52,649 nt of DNA. Source: Microbacterium sp. CPCC 204701. GTDB taxonomy: Bacteria > Actinomycetota > Actinomycetes > Actinomycetales > Microbacteriaceae. A program made the translations under genes and the position numbers. The notes beneath the pieces were generated by a model. That model was not told the DNA's origin and did not search any database. It saw only the letters and a list, made by a program, of their open reading frames with translations. This document shows, piece after piece, positions 1 through 9,400 of this stretch (the stretch's first letter is position 1; every line of letters starts with the position of its first letter). The DNA lies in contig NZ_RRYE01000004.1 of NCBI RefSeq assembly GCF_004010105.1, forward strand, positions 1-52,649, written 5' to 3'.

Positions 1-387
1 CCGGAGGACGCGAGCGCGGAGTGGACGGCGTTGCGCGAATGGGTCGAGTGGTTCACGGTGCGCTACAACGTGGCGGTCAGCGTCGTTCCGGCGTGCTGGT
101 GGAAGCACGGCGCGCTCGTCGAGGAGCTCTCGGCGCTCCACGTCGCCCATGTCGCATCGTTCGATCCGAGCGACAGCGGGGTGGGGCCGATCGCATGGCA
201 CGAACGCCTCTCGCTCGCGCGCACCCGGCTCCAGCACGCGGGAGCCGGATGCTCCAGCGGTCACTTCGAACTCAAGCCCCGCTCGTGGGATGCCGTCACC
301 GACGAAGCGGAATGGAACGCGTGGATCACCCAGAGCCACGCCGGTCGAGACACAGCCGTGTCTCACGAACGAGAGGAAGAAGAATGA
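1..387 (+). CDS. DUF4913-like protein, C-terminal part
   Basis: The reading frame is open from the first base of the window and ends in a TGA that overlaps the ssb start (ATGA), so the N-terminus is missing and at least 128 residues remain. It is rich in tryptophan, with an REWVEWF stretch, then P-x-CWWKH followed by a leucine-rich helix. This pattern is what I know from the DUF4913 family, which is common in actinobacterial plasmids and integrated conjugative elements and has no established role. The tail is acidic (EREEEE). Coupling to ssb and the downstream relaxase support a place in a conjugative backbone. The family assignment rests on pattern memory only. Confidence 0.55.
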   Translation, partial: PEDASAEWTALREWVEWFTVRYNVAVSVVPACWWKHGALVEELSALHVAHVASFDPSDSGVGPIAWHERLSLARTRLQHAGAGCSSGHFELKPRSWDAVTDEAEWNAWITQSHAGRDTAVSHEREEEE

Positions 388-830
388 CCACCAGGATCCC
401 GGTCACCATCGAGGGCAACCTCACCAGTGACCCTGAACACGGTGCCAGTGAGTCGGGCAATGAGTACGCCCGCTTCACCGTCGCCGTCAACGATCGCCGC
501 CTCAACGAGACGACGAACCGGTGGGAGGACGCCGGCACGGTGTTCCACCGCGTCGTCGTGTTCAACCAGCAGGCCCGCCACGTGGCGAGCTCGCTCCGCA
601 AAGGCGACTCGGTGATCGTCGCCGGTGACCTCCGCTTCGGCACCTACACCGACAAGGAGACGGGCAACACGCGCGAAACCCGCGACGTCGTCGCCGACAG
701 CGTCGGCGCCTCACTCAAGTTCGCGAGCGTCGCGGTCCAGCGCGCCCCAAAAGCCACGAGCCCCGGAGCTGACGCTTCGGGGCCGGTGGCGACGCCGGTC
801 TCGTACACCGGCGCCGGGGTTACTCGCTGA
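384..830 (+). CDS. ssb: Single-stranded DNA-binding protein
   Basis: A 148-aa protein with an OB-fold typical of bacterial SSB: a first strand around PVTIEGNLTSDPE, the ARFTVAVND strand, a VFHRVVVFNQQA segment and a KGDSVIVAGDLRFGTY strand. The C-terminal tail is short (ends in GAGVTR) and lacks the acidic DDDIPF-type tip of chromosomal SSB. It therefore looks like an element-encoded SSB that may coat the transferred strand without recruiting host partners in the usual way. The ATG overlaps the previous stop by four bases (ATGA), and a GAGAGGAAG ribosome-binding site lies just upstream. A strong hairpin follows the stop. Confidence 0.9.
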   Translation: MTTRIPVTIEGNLTSDPEHGASESGNEYARFTVAVNDRRLNETTNRWEDAGTVFHRVVVFNQQARHVASSLRKGDSVIVAGDLRFGTYTDKETGNTRETRDVVADSVGASLKFASVAVQRAPKATSPGADASGPVATPVSYTGAGVTR

Positions 831-846
831 CCCATCGCAACAGGAG

Positions 847-880
847 AGCGGCGTGGGAGTTATCGTACTCCCACGCCGCT
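847..880. terminator. Hairpin terminator after ssb
   Basis: There is a perfect 14-bp stem (847-860 with 867-880) with a six-base loop, followed by three T residues. It lies 17 bases past the ssb stop. The stem could also end leftward transcription from the gene at 947-1354. Confidence 0.75.
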
Positions 881-946
881 TTCGCGGATGCGCTGCTCAG
901 CTCACCGATTCCGGCTCGATCCCGGCGGACTCCGCCCGCGCTGCGA

Positions 947-1354
947 TTAGAATCTCGCGCATCTGCTGGACGACGTTGCGACGAGTGCTTCGTCCGCCAA
1001 GAGCGGATCGAGCTCGATCGGTACCCACAAGTTGCCTCCATCAAGTCGCAGGTACGGGCCATATCGAGGGAGATCGCCGAGCAGCTCGCGAATCCGCTTT
1101 ACCGCGACCCCTTCGCCAGTGCGCTTGTTGAATCGGATCCACATCGGAGTCAGTCCCTCGGAGGCAAAGCCGCTGTGCAAACCGACTGAGAAATAGGTGC
1201 CCGGGACAGGGCCAGCGGCCTTGAGGTAGTAGTTCGGAGCAAACGCAACATCTCGTCTACCAACCTGTGGTCCGCGCACGACTCCGAGCGCGTCCGCCAG
1301 CAGTTGAGTCGAGGCGTCCACTAGCGCCACCAAGGCGACAAGTCGCCAATGCAC
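947..1354 (-). CDS. Hypothetical protein, probably frameshifted near its end
   Basis: No family recognised. The 135-aa frame reads like a real protein in its middle (VPGTYFSVGLHSGF, MWIRFNKRTGEG, YGPYLRLDGG). Near the end, after the ALVAT residues, the frame changes into a low-complexity SSSRCARF tail and stops at 947. In the next frame the sequence continues smoothly as VVQQMREILIAARAESAG up to a TGA at 897-899. A one-base loss at about 965-970 would explain this. The start is also uncertain: the GTG at 1354 has its AGGA motif directly against it, and in-frame TTG/GTG codons about 6-12 codons later are alternatives. It could be a decaying gene or contain a sequencing error. Confidence 0.45.
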   Translation of the reverse strand: MHWRLVALVALVDASTQLLADALGVVRGPQVGRRDVAFAPNYYLKAAGPVPGTYFSVGLHSGFASEGLTPMWIRFNKRTGEGVAVKRIRELLGDLPRYGPYLRLDGGNLWVPIELDPLLADEALVATSSSRCARF

Positions 1355-1392
1355 TCCTTAGGCAGGTACGGGACTAGCGAGTGTGGTCTGAC

Positions 1393-2562
1393 TCAGTCGC
1401 CGCGTACGGACCTAGCCGTGGAGACTTGAGGCTCGGTTGGGGCACGCGAAGCGCCGTTGCTTGCGATCTCCGCCTCCTCGGCCTTACGACGTTCGTCCTC
1501 CCGTTCCTCGTCGTACTCCGCTTTGAGTTCCCTGTACCGGAGTTCCCCTTGCAGTACCGCGCTCCTCATCGCTGGAGTCGTTGCCGCCCCGCGGAGCACC
1601 AGGAGATTGAGAATTCGGCCCCGTTCTTCGGACTGGTCGGCGGAGTAGCGAAACAGAAGGATCAGTCCAGCGAGCCCCACGACGACGCCTATTGCCGGAT
1701 TGAATAGAACGCCCAACAGTATGCCGAAAGCAATTATGGGAAAGGACACCGCTAGGCGGACGAGCCTTTCGCTTCGCTCACGGTCGAGTTCGAGGAACAA
1801 CTTCTCGTCCAGTACGCGGAGTGAGTCCAAGGCGTCGGACCCGAGTTCGCTGTGCAATGCGGCTACGGTATCGGGACTCGCGCTGGCCCCCCGAAAGAAC
1901 GGGTCTTGGCTGCGGGACATGCCGTCCTTAAGCACCGCCCCGTCGAACGCTTCCGATGTGATGCGCTGGATGACGGCACCCTCAGCGGTGAGTTCAGTCG
2001 AGCGTCGTTTTCCGACTGCTGCCACGGCGGCCTTGCTCTGCGGTGTATAGATGCGGCGCAACCTCCCGAGAAAACCTGAGAAGTACACGTGGCTGGCTTC
2101 GGTGGCCTTGAGCTTCTGCTCCTCGAAGGCTCTGTTGCTTCGCGGGCCACCCGCCCCGCTGTCGATTTTCTCGATTGCACTCGTAGCGTCACGCCGCTGC
2201 AGTTCGAGCTGCTTCCTCCGTGACCGCACCCAGAATTGCCAGTCCCGAACCTCGCCAACCTTTTTTCCGAATCGGCCAACGAGGTTCGCGATCGGATCAG
2301 TCAACGCAAGGGCCGCGACTCCAATAAGAAATGCTCCGACCCCCACCACTACGGCGATCCCCGCAACGCCGACGGCATCTAGGACACTGTAGGCCTGCGC
2401 AATCCAGCCAGTCGCCTCATCGGGGCTGGGAAATTGATTAGCTAGCAGTACCCACGCGAACAACCCCCACAGGACCCCAGCGAATAGGGGTGGCCTGAGA
2501 CTGCGAAGCCCCGGCATGATGCCTTCCACAAACGCTGACAACATCGTGGCCCCCCGGGTCAT
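1393..2562 (-). CDS. Membrane protein of unknown function
   Basis: No family recognised. From the ATG at 2562 the product is about 389 aa. Two hydrophobic segments near the N-terminus (about residues 26-43 and 64-88) are followed by a charged, probably helical middle region rich in Arg, Glu and Ala. A second hydrophobic pair lies around residues 270-305 (PIIAFGILLGVLF, then VVVGLAGLILLF). The C-terminus is a highly charged EYDEEREDERRKAEEAE-type coil. This layout suggests an inner-membrane protein with a large cytoplasmic domain. Starts at 2544 (GGGGGG about five bases upstream) and at the later Met of GIMPGLRS (GGAAGG upstream) are both possible. It stands alone between unrelated genes. Confidence 0.6.
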   Translation of the reverse strand: MTRGATMLSAFVEGIMPGLRSLRPPLFAGVLWGLFAWVLLANQFPSPDEATGWIAQAYSVLDAVGVAGIAVVVGVGAFLIGVAALALTDPIANLVGRFGKKVGEVRDWQFWVRSRRKQLELQRRDATSAIEKIDSGAGGPRSNRAFEEQKLKATEASHVYFSGFLGRLRRIYTPQSKAAVAAVGKRRSTELTAEGAVIQRITSEAFDGAVLKDGMSRSQDPFFRGASASPDTVAALHSELGSDALDSLRVLDEKLFLELDRERSERLVRLAVSFPIIAFGILLGVLFNPAIGVVVGLAGLILLFRYSADQSEERGRILNLLVLRGAATTPAMRSAVLQGELRYRELKAEYDEEREDERRKAEEAEIASNGASRAPTEPQVSTARSVRGD

Positions 2563-2873
2563 CGCACTTGGCCCCACAGGATACACGGGCGCTTGCGCCC
2601 GCTTGACTCGAATCTGCAACGTAACTCATAACGCATCGCAGGCTCCGGTGGCAACAGATCGCGCAGCGATCCCGCGGCAGCAGAATGACACTGTTGTGAT
2701 TTTCTGTATGACTGTCAGAACCCGACGCCTCAATTTCCGGGAAGGTATCAGTACCGCGCGCTCGAATCGGGATCCGTCCATCTGTTGGAGGGCAAGTCGT
2801 CATCTCCTGTCCCTAACGCGGAGGGGCACTCTCACTACGGTGGTGCCCCGTCTGATGCCGACTGGGGGTAGCG

Positions 2874-4385
2874 ATGTCCGTGCACGGAGTGACGATCGGG
2901 ACCCATCCCGCCCTGCTCGAGCTGTTCGACGCGCTCGCCCGAGAAGGCGGGCTCATCGACAGCGGACCCACCTGGGTGAGTTTCTTGTCCGCCGACGCCG
3001 AGATCCTGGCAACCATCAACGATGGGGGCGCGCGCGTACGCATCCGTGCCTATCTGCTCAATAACGATGAGCGCGTGCCCTCGGACGAGGAGGTCCTCGC
3101 CTGGGTCGCCGCCCAACCGCGGCCAGCTGCGGGTGCGGTCGAGGCATTCTTGGAGGAGTACGACGACGGATCCGAGCGACTGGTCCCGCGTCTTGTCTTC
3201 GAGCGGCCCATCGCCGGCTTCACCGTCGATCACATCGAGAACGTCATCTTCGACTATGCAGAAGCGTGGGAGGGACGAACGATCGCGCCCGAGCGACGTC
3301 CGGCTGCTTTCGAGACGGGTGATCCTACGAAGCTTACGCCGCGGAATGCATGGGTACTGATTGGGGATGACGCGTCGTTCCCGTCCGAAGACGAACTCAC
3401 GGAGGCTCGCAAGGATGCTCAGTTCGGCATCTTCGAGACGCTCTGGACTGCGCCCAAGCACGGCGAGCTCGGAGACCTCGCACTGGTGTACTTCGTCGGC
3501 AAGCGCAAGGCCGCATGCTTCGTGGCCCGTCTCGCTTCGCGCCCGTTCTGGCGCACGGATATCGAGGTCACCGCCGACCACATTGTCAACGACCACCAGT
3601 GGTGGGTCTACCTCACACCCCTCGTTGAGATCGAGCCCATCCCGTTCCGGAAGCTGGCGGCTGCCAACGGAGGCTTTCTGGTGCTTCGAGGCCGATCTGG
3701 CCACTACGCAGGTCCGGCGATGATCGAAGCGTTGACGCTCGTCGCCGCTCGTCCAGCGCAACAGTCTGAACTTCGCGAAGTGGCCGTGGCACCCCGCGGT
3801 CTTGCAGAGCTTCCCGACCCGACGATGCTGACGTTTTCGGACTGGCGGAGAATCCCGAACGGGCTCCTTCCGTTAGAGGCACTGGTCTCTGAGCACGTCG
3901 TCAAGCCCTTGATCCGATTCATTGGCGAAGTCGAGCGGTTCCCGCGAATTGTTCCCACCATGAAGGCGGAGTACAGGACGAGAAACGGAGTGGTGGACTT
4001 CGTGGTTTGCGCTGCCGACATCCCACTGCTCGCGGTCGAGGTCAAACTCGCCACGCGCCGGCCGATATCGACGCTCTGGGCCGACTCGCCGGACATTCAA
4101 CAACTCTGGCGCTATATGGACGCCCTCGAAGTCCCAGGCTTGCTGATCGATGCGCACGGCATCCTCGTCGTGCCGCGTTGCGGTGAAGATCCGGATCTCG
4201 AGATCGTCCGCGCGGATGCAACGTACTCGGACCTCAGAGCATTGCAGGAGTTGCTCTTCGTTGAGGCCCATGAGGCGTTCGGCGGAACAGGAGGCATTCC
4301 CGGCGGCGCGCTCGGTTTCCCGGAACCCGCCTATGGAGGAGTTGCTGCTGCCCCAGCGTTGCGACGGATCGCGAGAAGGGGCTAA
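2874..4385 (+). CDS. EVE/PUA-like domain plus PD-(D/E)XK nuclease motif protein
   Basis: A 503-aa protein with no name I recognise. The segment at about residues 158-262 has the look of an EVE (PUA-superfamily) domain: NAWVLIG, then GDLALVYFVGKRKAACFVAR, then WWVYLTPLVEIEPI. EVE domains read modified bases. Residues 372-391 form a PD-(D/E)XK-type core: D375, then E389-V-K391 inside LLAVEVKLA, with a glutamate-bearing helix ahead of it. Together this suggests a modification-dependent or otherwise base-sensing endonuclease. The C-terminus is Gly/Ala/Pro-rich. The ATG follows GGGGG closely. It is monocistronic. The domain reading is by eye; the nuclease motif is more secure than the EVE call. 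Confidence 0.55.
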   Translation: MSVHGVTIGTHPALLELFDALAREGGLIDSGPTWVSFLSADAEILATINDGGARVRIRAYLLNNDERVPSDEEVLAWVAAQPRPAAGAVEAFLEEYDDGSERLVPRLVFERPIAGFTVDHIENVIFDYAEAWEGRTIAPERRPAAFETGDPTKLTPRNAWVLIGDDASFPSEDELTEARKDAQFGIFETLWTAPKHGELGDLALVYFVGKRKAACFVARLASRPFWRTDIEVTADHIVNDHQWWVYLTPLVEIEPIPFRKLAAANGGFLVLRGRSGHYAGPAMIEALTLVAARPAQQSELREVAVAPRGLAELPDPTMLTFSDWRRIPNGLLPLEALVSEHVVKPLIRFIGEVERFPRIVPTMKAEYRTRNGVVDFVVCAADIPLLAVEVKLATRRPISTLWADSPDIQQLWRYMDALEVPGLLIDAHGILVVPRCGEDPDLEIVRADATYSDLRALQELLFVEAHEAFGGTGGIPGGALGFPEPAYGGVAAAPALRRIARRG

Positions 4386-4592
4386 CCCGCGCCGAGCAGG
4401 TGGCGGGCGCGGGCTCGCCAAATGGCCGCGAATCCGGAGACTGTCGACCCGTGACGCCGCACGGGGATGGTCGAGGAGGCTCCACCCGGCCCCCGCCCGC
4501 GAAATCAGTTTCGACGACGCAGAGCGCACCGGCACCGGAAATGAGCGCGGGCGCGACGTCGTCGGGGCGTGGCGGAGACGAGCCCGGTCCCG

Positions 4593-4853
4593 CTACACGT
4601 ACGTTCGGTGCACGTGCCACTCGGTCTCGGCCTTGAACACATCGAAGACGACAGAGGTGCCGTCATCGTCGGTCGCCTGGAATCGCCAGCCGTACATCCC
4701 GACGGCCGCCCTGGGCTCGCGCTCCCAGATCGAGCCGCGCAGTCTCGTCGGAATGTCGGTGACGCGCCAGCGACGGCCGGCGAAGAACATCCGATCGGGG
4801 ATGTCGTCAGTCATCCATAGGGTGAGTTCGTGTTCCACGGCGGCGTCCGTCAT
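4593..4853 (-). CDS. Small conserved hypothetical protein
   Basis: An 86-aa protein starting at the ATG of MTDAAVEHEL, rich in Trp and Arg, with a MFFAGRRWRVTDIPTR core and a WRFQATDDDG/VFDVFKAETEWHV end. It resembles short hypothetical proteins of actinobacterial mobile elements, but I know no function. The much longer open frame reaching 5114 overlaps the divergent gene at 4929 and has compositionally odd sequence, so the internal ATG is preferred. The gap to the divergent gene (4854-4928) is about 75 bases and should hold both promoters. Confidence 0.6.
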   Translation of the reverse strand: MTDAAVEHELTLWMTDDIPDRMFFAGRRWRVTDIPTRLRGSIWEREPRAAVGMYGWRFQATDDDGTSVVFDVFKAETEWHVHRTYV

Positions 4854-4928
4854 GACATCCAAGAATAGAACGTCTCTTCGATAATGACTAGAGTGGACTG
4901 TCTCACCGGATGAAAGGATGTCCGGACC

Positions 4929-5237
4929 GTGGGCACTAACAAGCGGTACGCGGCACACTACGACCGGATGATGGACGCGCGGATCTTGCAGCGCATTGCC
5001 GACGATTTCCCACTTCAGACGCTGACGCCGCAGGAGTTGCAGAAGGACACCCTCCCGGTCACCCGAGATCCGCAGCCGAAACCGTGCAGGGCGTGGGTGC
5101 GGTTCGGTCCGCACGCGGTGCTTGTGGACGCCGTCGTTGTGGCGTGGAACGACGTCGCGTGCGGAGTCGAGTTCAGCATCGGCGAGAAGCGGTGTCGCTG
5201 CTGGGTATGGGCGAACGCCATCGCCCCCGTCGGCTAG
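4929..5237 (+). CDS. Small conserved actinobacterial mobile-element protein
   Basis: A 102-aa protein beginning MGTNKRYAAHYDRMMDARI. This N-terminus belongs to a family of short hypothetical proteins I have seen repeatedly beside conjugation genes of actinobacterial plasmids and ICEs. The middle carries KPCRAWVRFGPHAVLVDA and the end a Trp/Cys-rich strand (RCRCWVWANA), suggesting a compact beta-barrel. The start is GTG, with an AAAGGA motif somewhat far upstream. It diverges from the gene at 4593-4853 and converges on the gene at 5280-6368. Function unknown. Confidence 0.65.
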   Translation: MGTNKRYAAHYDRMMDARILQRIADDFPLQTLTPQELQKDTLPVTRDPQPKPCRAWVRFGPHAVLVDAVVVAWNDVACGVEFSIGEKRCRCWVWANAIAPVG

Positions 5238-5279
5238 GGCGGCGCGCGCCGGGAAACCCGCTGAACTGAAGCAGCGCGT

Positions 5280-6368
5280 CTAAAGCCACGGGTTCAGGAG
5301 TTCGGTCGTCATCGGGATAAGACGTCGCCCTGCCTTGTCGTAGTCGGCCATCAAGTCGCGGGGCGTCGTGCCGGCGAAGTAGACCCGCCCCTCCATCGAC
5401 ACCATCGCCACCGTCTGATTTCCTCGCAGGAGCGCCCAATAGTGGCTTTGCGGCTCACCGTGTATGCCGAGTCTTGGGATTCCGACCGAATCCGCGATGG
5501 CGGCGGGGAACTTGTCTATCAGCCCTCGTGGCGACGCGTAGTCGGAACTGTCGAGGAACTCGTTCCGCACATCCCACTGGTGCCGGTCGTTCAGCAACAT
5601 AGTCAACGCCGACGCGAAGAACCGGTAGACGAGCGACTTCTCCGTCGTCGCTGGTGCACTGGGTGGGGCGCCCCAGCCCGTCACGGACTCGAGTCGCTTG
5701 ATCACCGTGTGCGGGTTCGGCACCTCAAGGGCCCCGGACCAATCGGAGACGACCACCGCTGCTTCTTCGCCGGTGTGGACCTGGATCGTTCCGACACGAT
5801 TGAGCATCACGCGGGGGCCCTGGTGACGAGGGTTTGGCGAGAACTGGTCGGGCATTGCGACACACAAGACGTCGTACTGCCCGCCGCCGGGATGCATTTC
5901 GTACACCATGAGGTCCGGGTGCCGGCGCACAAGTTCTGAAGCGATCCACCACGATTGCGCAACGGCGATCCTGCTCGCTCCCCAACCCATTGCCGCGGCG
6001 TCCGCGTCTCCCGCGACCGGTGCTGATCGATCAGCGTGCGGAGCATGCGAATGGATCTGGTCGACGAGCGCGCGATACTCCGCATGAACCTCGTCGTAGA
6101 TCGCGGCGGCATCAGGAGAACCGAAGTCGAAGAGAAGCCCGTGGTCGAAGAGTTCCCAATTCGGGGAGCTGTGTGCCTTGTAGATCACCCACTCTTCCAG
6201 AGACGCGACGGGGCGCTCCATGAGCGCCTTGCGAGCGCGTGAGGCGTACTTCTCACGTTCCGGAGTGTAGAAGGCAGAGGCATCGAGTCCATCGATGATC
6301 CAGATACCCACCGGTTCGAGCGGCAAACCCGTGACGGTCCGCGCTTTGTGAATCGCAACGATCGTCAA
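5280..6368 (-). CDS. Hypothetical protein downstream of the relaxase
   Basis: No family recognised. The frame is open from a TTG at 6416. A TTG at 6368 is preceded at good spacing by GGAGG and gives an N-terminal beta strand (TIVAIHKAR), so 362 aa is the better model. The protein is rich in aromatic residues and looks globular, with no membrane segment. Visible stretches include LVYRFFASALTMLL, HYWALLRGNQTVAMVSMEGRVYFAGTTPRDLM and WIIDGLDASAFY. It follows the relaxase on the same strand and may be co-transcribed as an accessory transfer gene. Confidence 0.6.
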   Translation of the reverse strand: MTIVAIHKARTVTGLPLEPVGIWIIDGLDASAFYTPEREKYASRARKALMERPVASLEEWVIYKAHSSPNWELFDHGLLFDFGSPDAAAIYDEVHAEYRALVDQIHSHAPHADRSAPVAGDADAAAMGWGASRIAVAQSWWIASELVRRHPDLMVYEMHPGGGQYDVLCVAMPDQFSPNPRHQGPRVMLNRVGTIQVHTGEEAAVVVSDWSGALEVPNPHTVIKRLESVTGWGAPPSAPATTEKSLVYRFFASALTMLLNDRHQWDVRNEFLDSSDYASPRGLIDKFPAAIADSVGIPRLGIHGEPQSHYWALLRGNQTVAMVSMEGRVYFAGTTPRDLMADYDKAGRRLIPMTTELLNPWL

Positions 6369-6429
6369 TGTCGCCTCCGCCGCCAGTTTGACCCCGCTGA
6401 CACAGTAGCGCTCCAATTGACCGAGACAG

Positions 6430-9400
6430 TCAGGGACGAATCATCGCGCCGCGATCACTTTCCGACTCAATGATCGGCGCTGCCGCGGCCAAACGACCAC
6501 GAGCGGCACCAGGTGCGACGTCTGCCGCCTCCCAACGTCGCATCAAGTCTTTGTACCGACTCACGTCCGACATGTAGCGCGTAGCCAAGCTGTCCCGCAA
6601 TCCGACTACGCGATCGTGCTCAGCAGTCCAGGCTGCCCGACCGTGAACTCGGGCTTCTTCGCTGGCGAGGTGGGCATCGAGGTCACGGAGCGTCTTCCGG
6701 ATTGCGCGTAGCGCCGAGTCCATGGAAGCAAGGTTCTCGGTCACCCTATCCAGAGTTACGCGCGCCGCCCTCCCTAGCTCCCTCCGCGCGGCGCGCATCG
6801 AGTCCTCGATCGTCACCTCGACCACCCCGCGCATCATGCTGTCCGCGATCTGCTCGCGCGCGGCATCCGGGGTCCGTGCGATCGCGATGGCCTCATTGTG
6901 CAGCCGCCCTCGCGTCATACCGACGTATAGGCCGGAGGCATCGACCGCAGGGCCGACGATCGACGCATCCGTCGTCTCACCCTGAATCCCGTGCACCGTC
7001 GACGCGTACGCGAGATGCACGTGCTCGGCCGCGTAATCGAGCGAGACCCTGCGCACGTCGCCGCTGTCGCCGAGCGCGACAAGCGCGAGAGCGTCCGTTC
7101 CGATCCGCCGGATCGTCCAGAGCGCGCGGTTCTCCACATCCGTCGCCCTATCGTTTAGCCGCGTCTGCACAACGTCGCCTTCGAGCAGGCGCTGCTCCCC
7201 CTGTCCAACGGCGAGACGGACCTGGCTCAGCTGTCCGAGTTCGATTCTCCGTTCCTGGATCGCCTCGTTGATTGCGTCCGCCTCGTCATTCGTGCTGGTG
7301 ACGAGCGCGACTCGCTTGCGGGAGGCCGCCCAGCGGAAGTACGCCTCGACCATCACATCGCGGGCGTGCGCGGCATCCGTCACTCGATGAATGTGGCCTC
7401 GCTGGTCGAGGTCCACTGCGACCGCGAGGGCGTGATCCTTGGATGCCGGTTCCCGCATGCGCAGCGTGAGCGCGGCGTAGCTCGGATCCCGGAAGCGATG
7501 CACGGCCGTCAACTCGACGACCGCAGTAGCGCGACGAGTCATGCACGCCATCGCGCCAGCGTGGCCGACCGGCATCGCCTGCAGGTGATCGCCGACCATC
7601 GCGATGCCCGCGCCCGATTCAGCCGCGATCGTCGCGAGAGCGTTAGCGGTGTGGAGGTCGACCATGCCTGCCTCGTCGACGACGACTCGATCGCCGCGCC
7701 GAAGGTTGAACCGACGCGGACCGGCGTAGACCCGTCCGGTGTGCGGATCGATTTCACCTACCTCGAGGCGCGACCACACCTCGGCGCCGGCCTCGTTACG
7801 ACTCCATCTCCACCCGTGGTCAGCGAGCAGAGCGTGCAGACTTGACGCCGGAGCCCCGATCTCCCGGCCTGCGACCGAAGCCGCCTTCTTGGTCGGAGCG
7901 ACAACAACAAGCTGGCGGCGTTGCAACTCGAGCGCGAGACGGGCGACGCGCAGCATCGTCGTCTTCCCAGCGCCCGCCGGGCCCGTTACAGCGACGAGCC
8001 GATCGGTTCCCCCTATCGCTGCGGCAGCTGCGGCTTGTGCCTCGTCGAGGCTGAGTTCGGAATCCAAGACTCGGTCCGCGATGTCGAGGATCGTCGACCG
8101 CCGCAGCGACACACCCGCGCAGGTGATCGCGTCGAACCGCGCAGCGAGTTCGATCTTGAGCCCCGCCGTTGACGACGCCATGAACGCCTTTATGTGTTTC
8201 GGCCGCTCTTCCCCCTCCTCAAGCAGATCAACCGTGTGCGCGAGACTTCTCGCCAGCACGTCGTCGATCAGTTCTTGCAGATCCTCACGGCGGGCGGCGA
8301 CACCAGATGCCGCGACCGCCCGCGTTGCACCGGCCCGCACGTCGTAGCTGCTGAACCGTCCCCCGCACGCAGTCGAGCGGGTGTCGGCATCTACGATGGC
8401 GCGAGCCGCGAGCAACTCGCGATCGATATCTGCGATCGCCACCGCGCTGTGCCGCACTGCCGGGCGCGTGCTCAGGATGTCCGCGTCGATCGCACGAAGC
8501 TCGTCGCAGATGAGCTCCGCCCATTCCGACTCGTCCACGACGCCGGCCTTGTTCGGGCGATTCTTCGCCCACGCCAGCCGGTCGATGTGCTGCAGCACGT
8601 CGTGGTTGGGATGCTGTCCCGGATGCGCCTGCCGCCAGTCGAGCAGCAGCTTGGCGCGGTTCGCCTCGATCTGGTTGGAGCGCCGCGAGAGCGGACGCAC
8701 GGCGTGCGTGAGCTGTGCGATCTCGCCGTGATCGCCGAGCGTGTAGCCGTTGCGGGCGAGCGCCGCGATCCACTCCGGATCCGTGCGCGCCGCGAGCTCG
8801 CCCTCGGCGTTGATGAGGGTGTGCAGCTTCATCGCGACCCGCGAGTCGACGTTCGACCACTTGCCGTCCTGCCCCAACACCTTGACGTTGAGCCAGAGGT
8901 GACGGTGAACATGTGGGTCGAGCGCACGCGAACGGCGGTGCCGCAGCTCGACGACTTCAATCTGCTGGAGAGATTCCCGGATGCAGCCGCCGGCCCCGCG
9001 CCGAGCGTTGAGCTCGCGTTGCCAGGTCATGATGATGCGTGTGCGGAGCCGGTCTTGTAGCGCCTCGAATTCTGCTGCAAGGTCGGCGTTGATGAGTGCT
9101 GCGATGCTGTACGACTTAGGCGCGTTGATCGTGCCGTCGAGGATGAGGTCAGCATTCGGAGACCTCAGCTCGCGGCCGCGCGGGTCGTTGGTCAACGGGT
9201 CGTGGCCGTCGACCCAGCGCCGGAGCCCTTCAGCGTCGAGCGGGTCGGTGACGATAGTGCCGTCTTGGACAGTAAAGCGGGTGACGTGCGCGGCGTCGAC
9301 GGCGCTGTAATCGGCGAGGGCGTCGGCTCCCGTCGCCATGCGCAGGTGCGAGTCGCAACTCCCCTTGAACGCGTAGGCCATCGCCTGCCGAACGCCTTGC

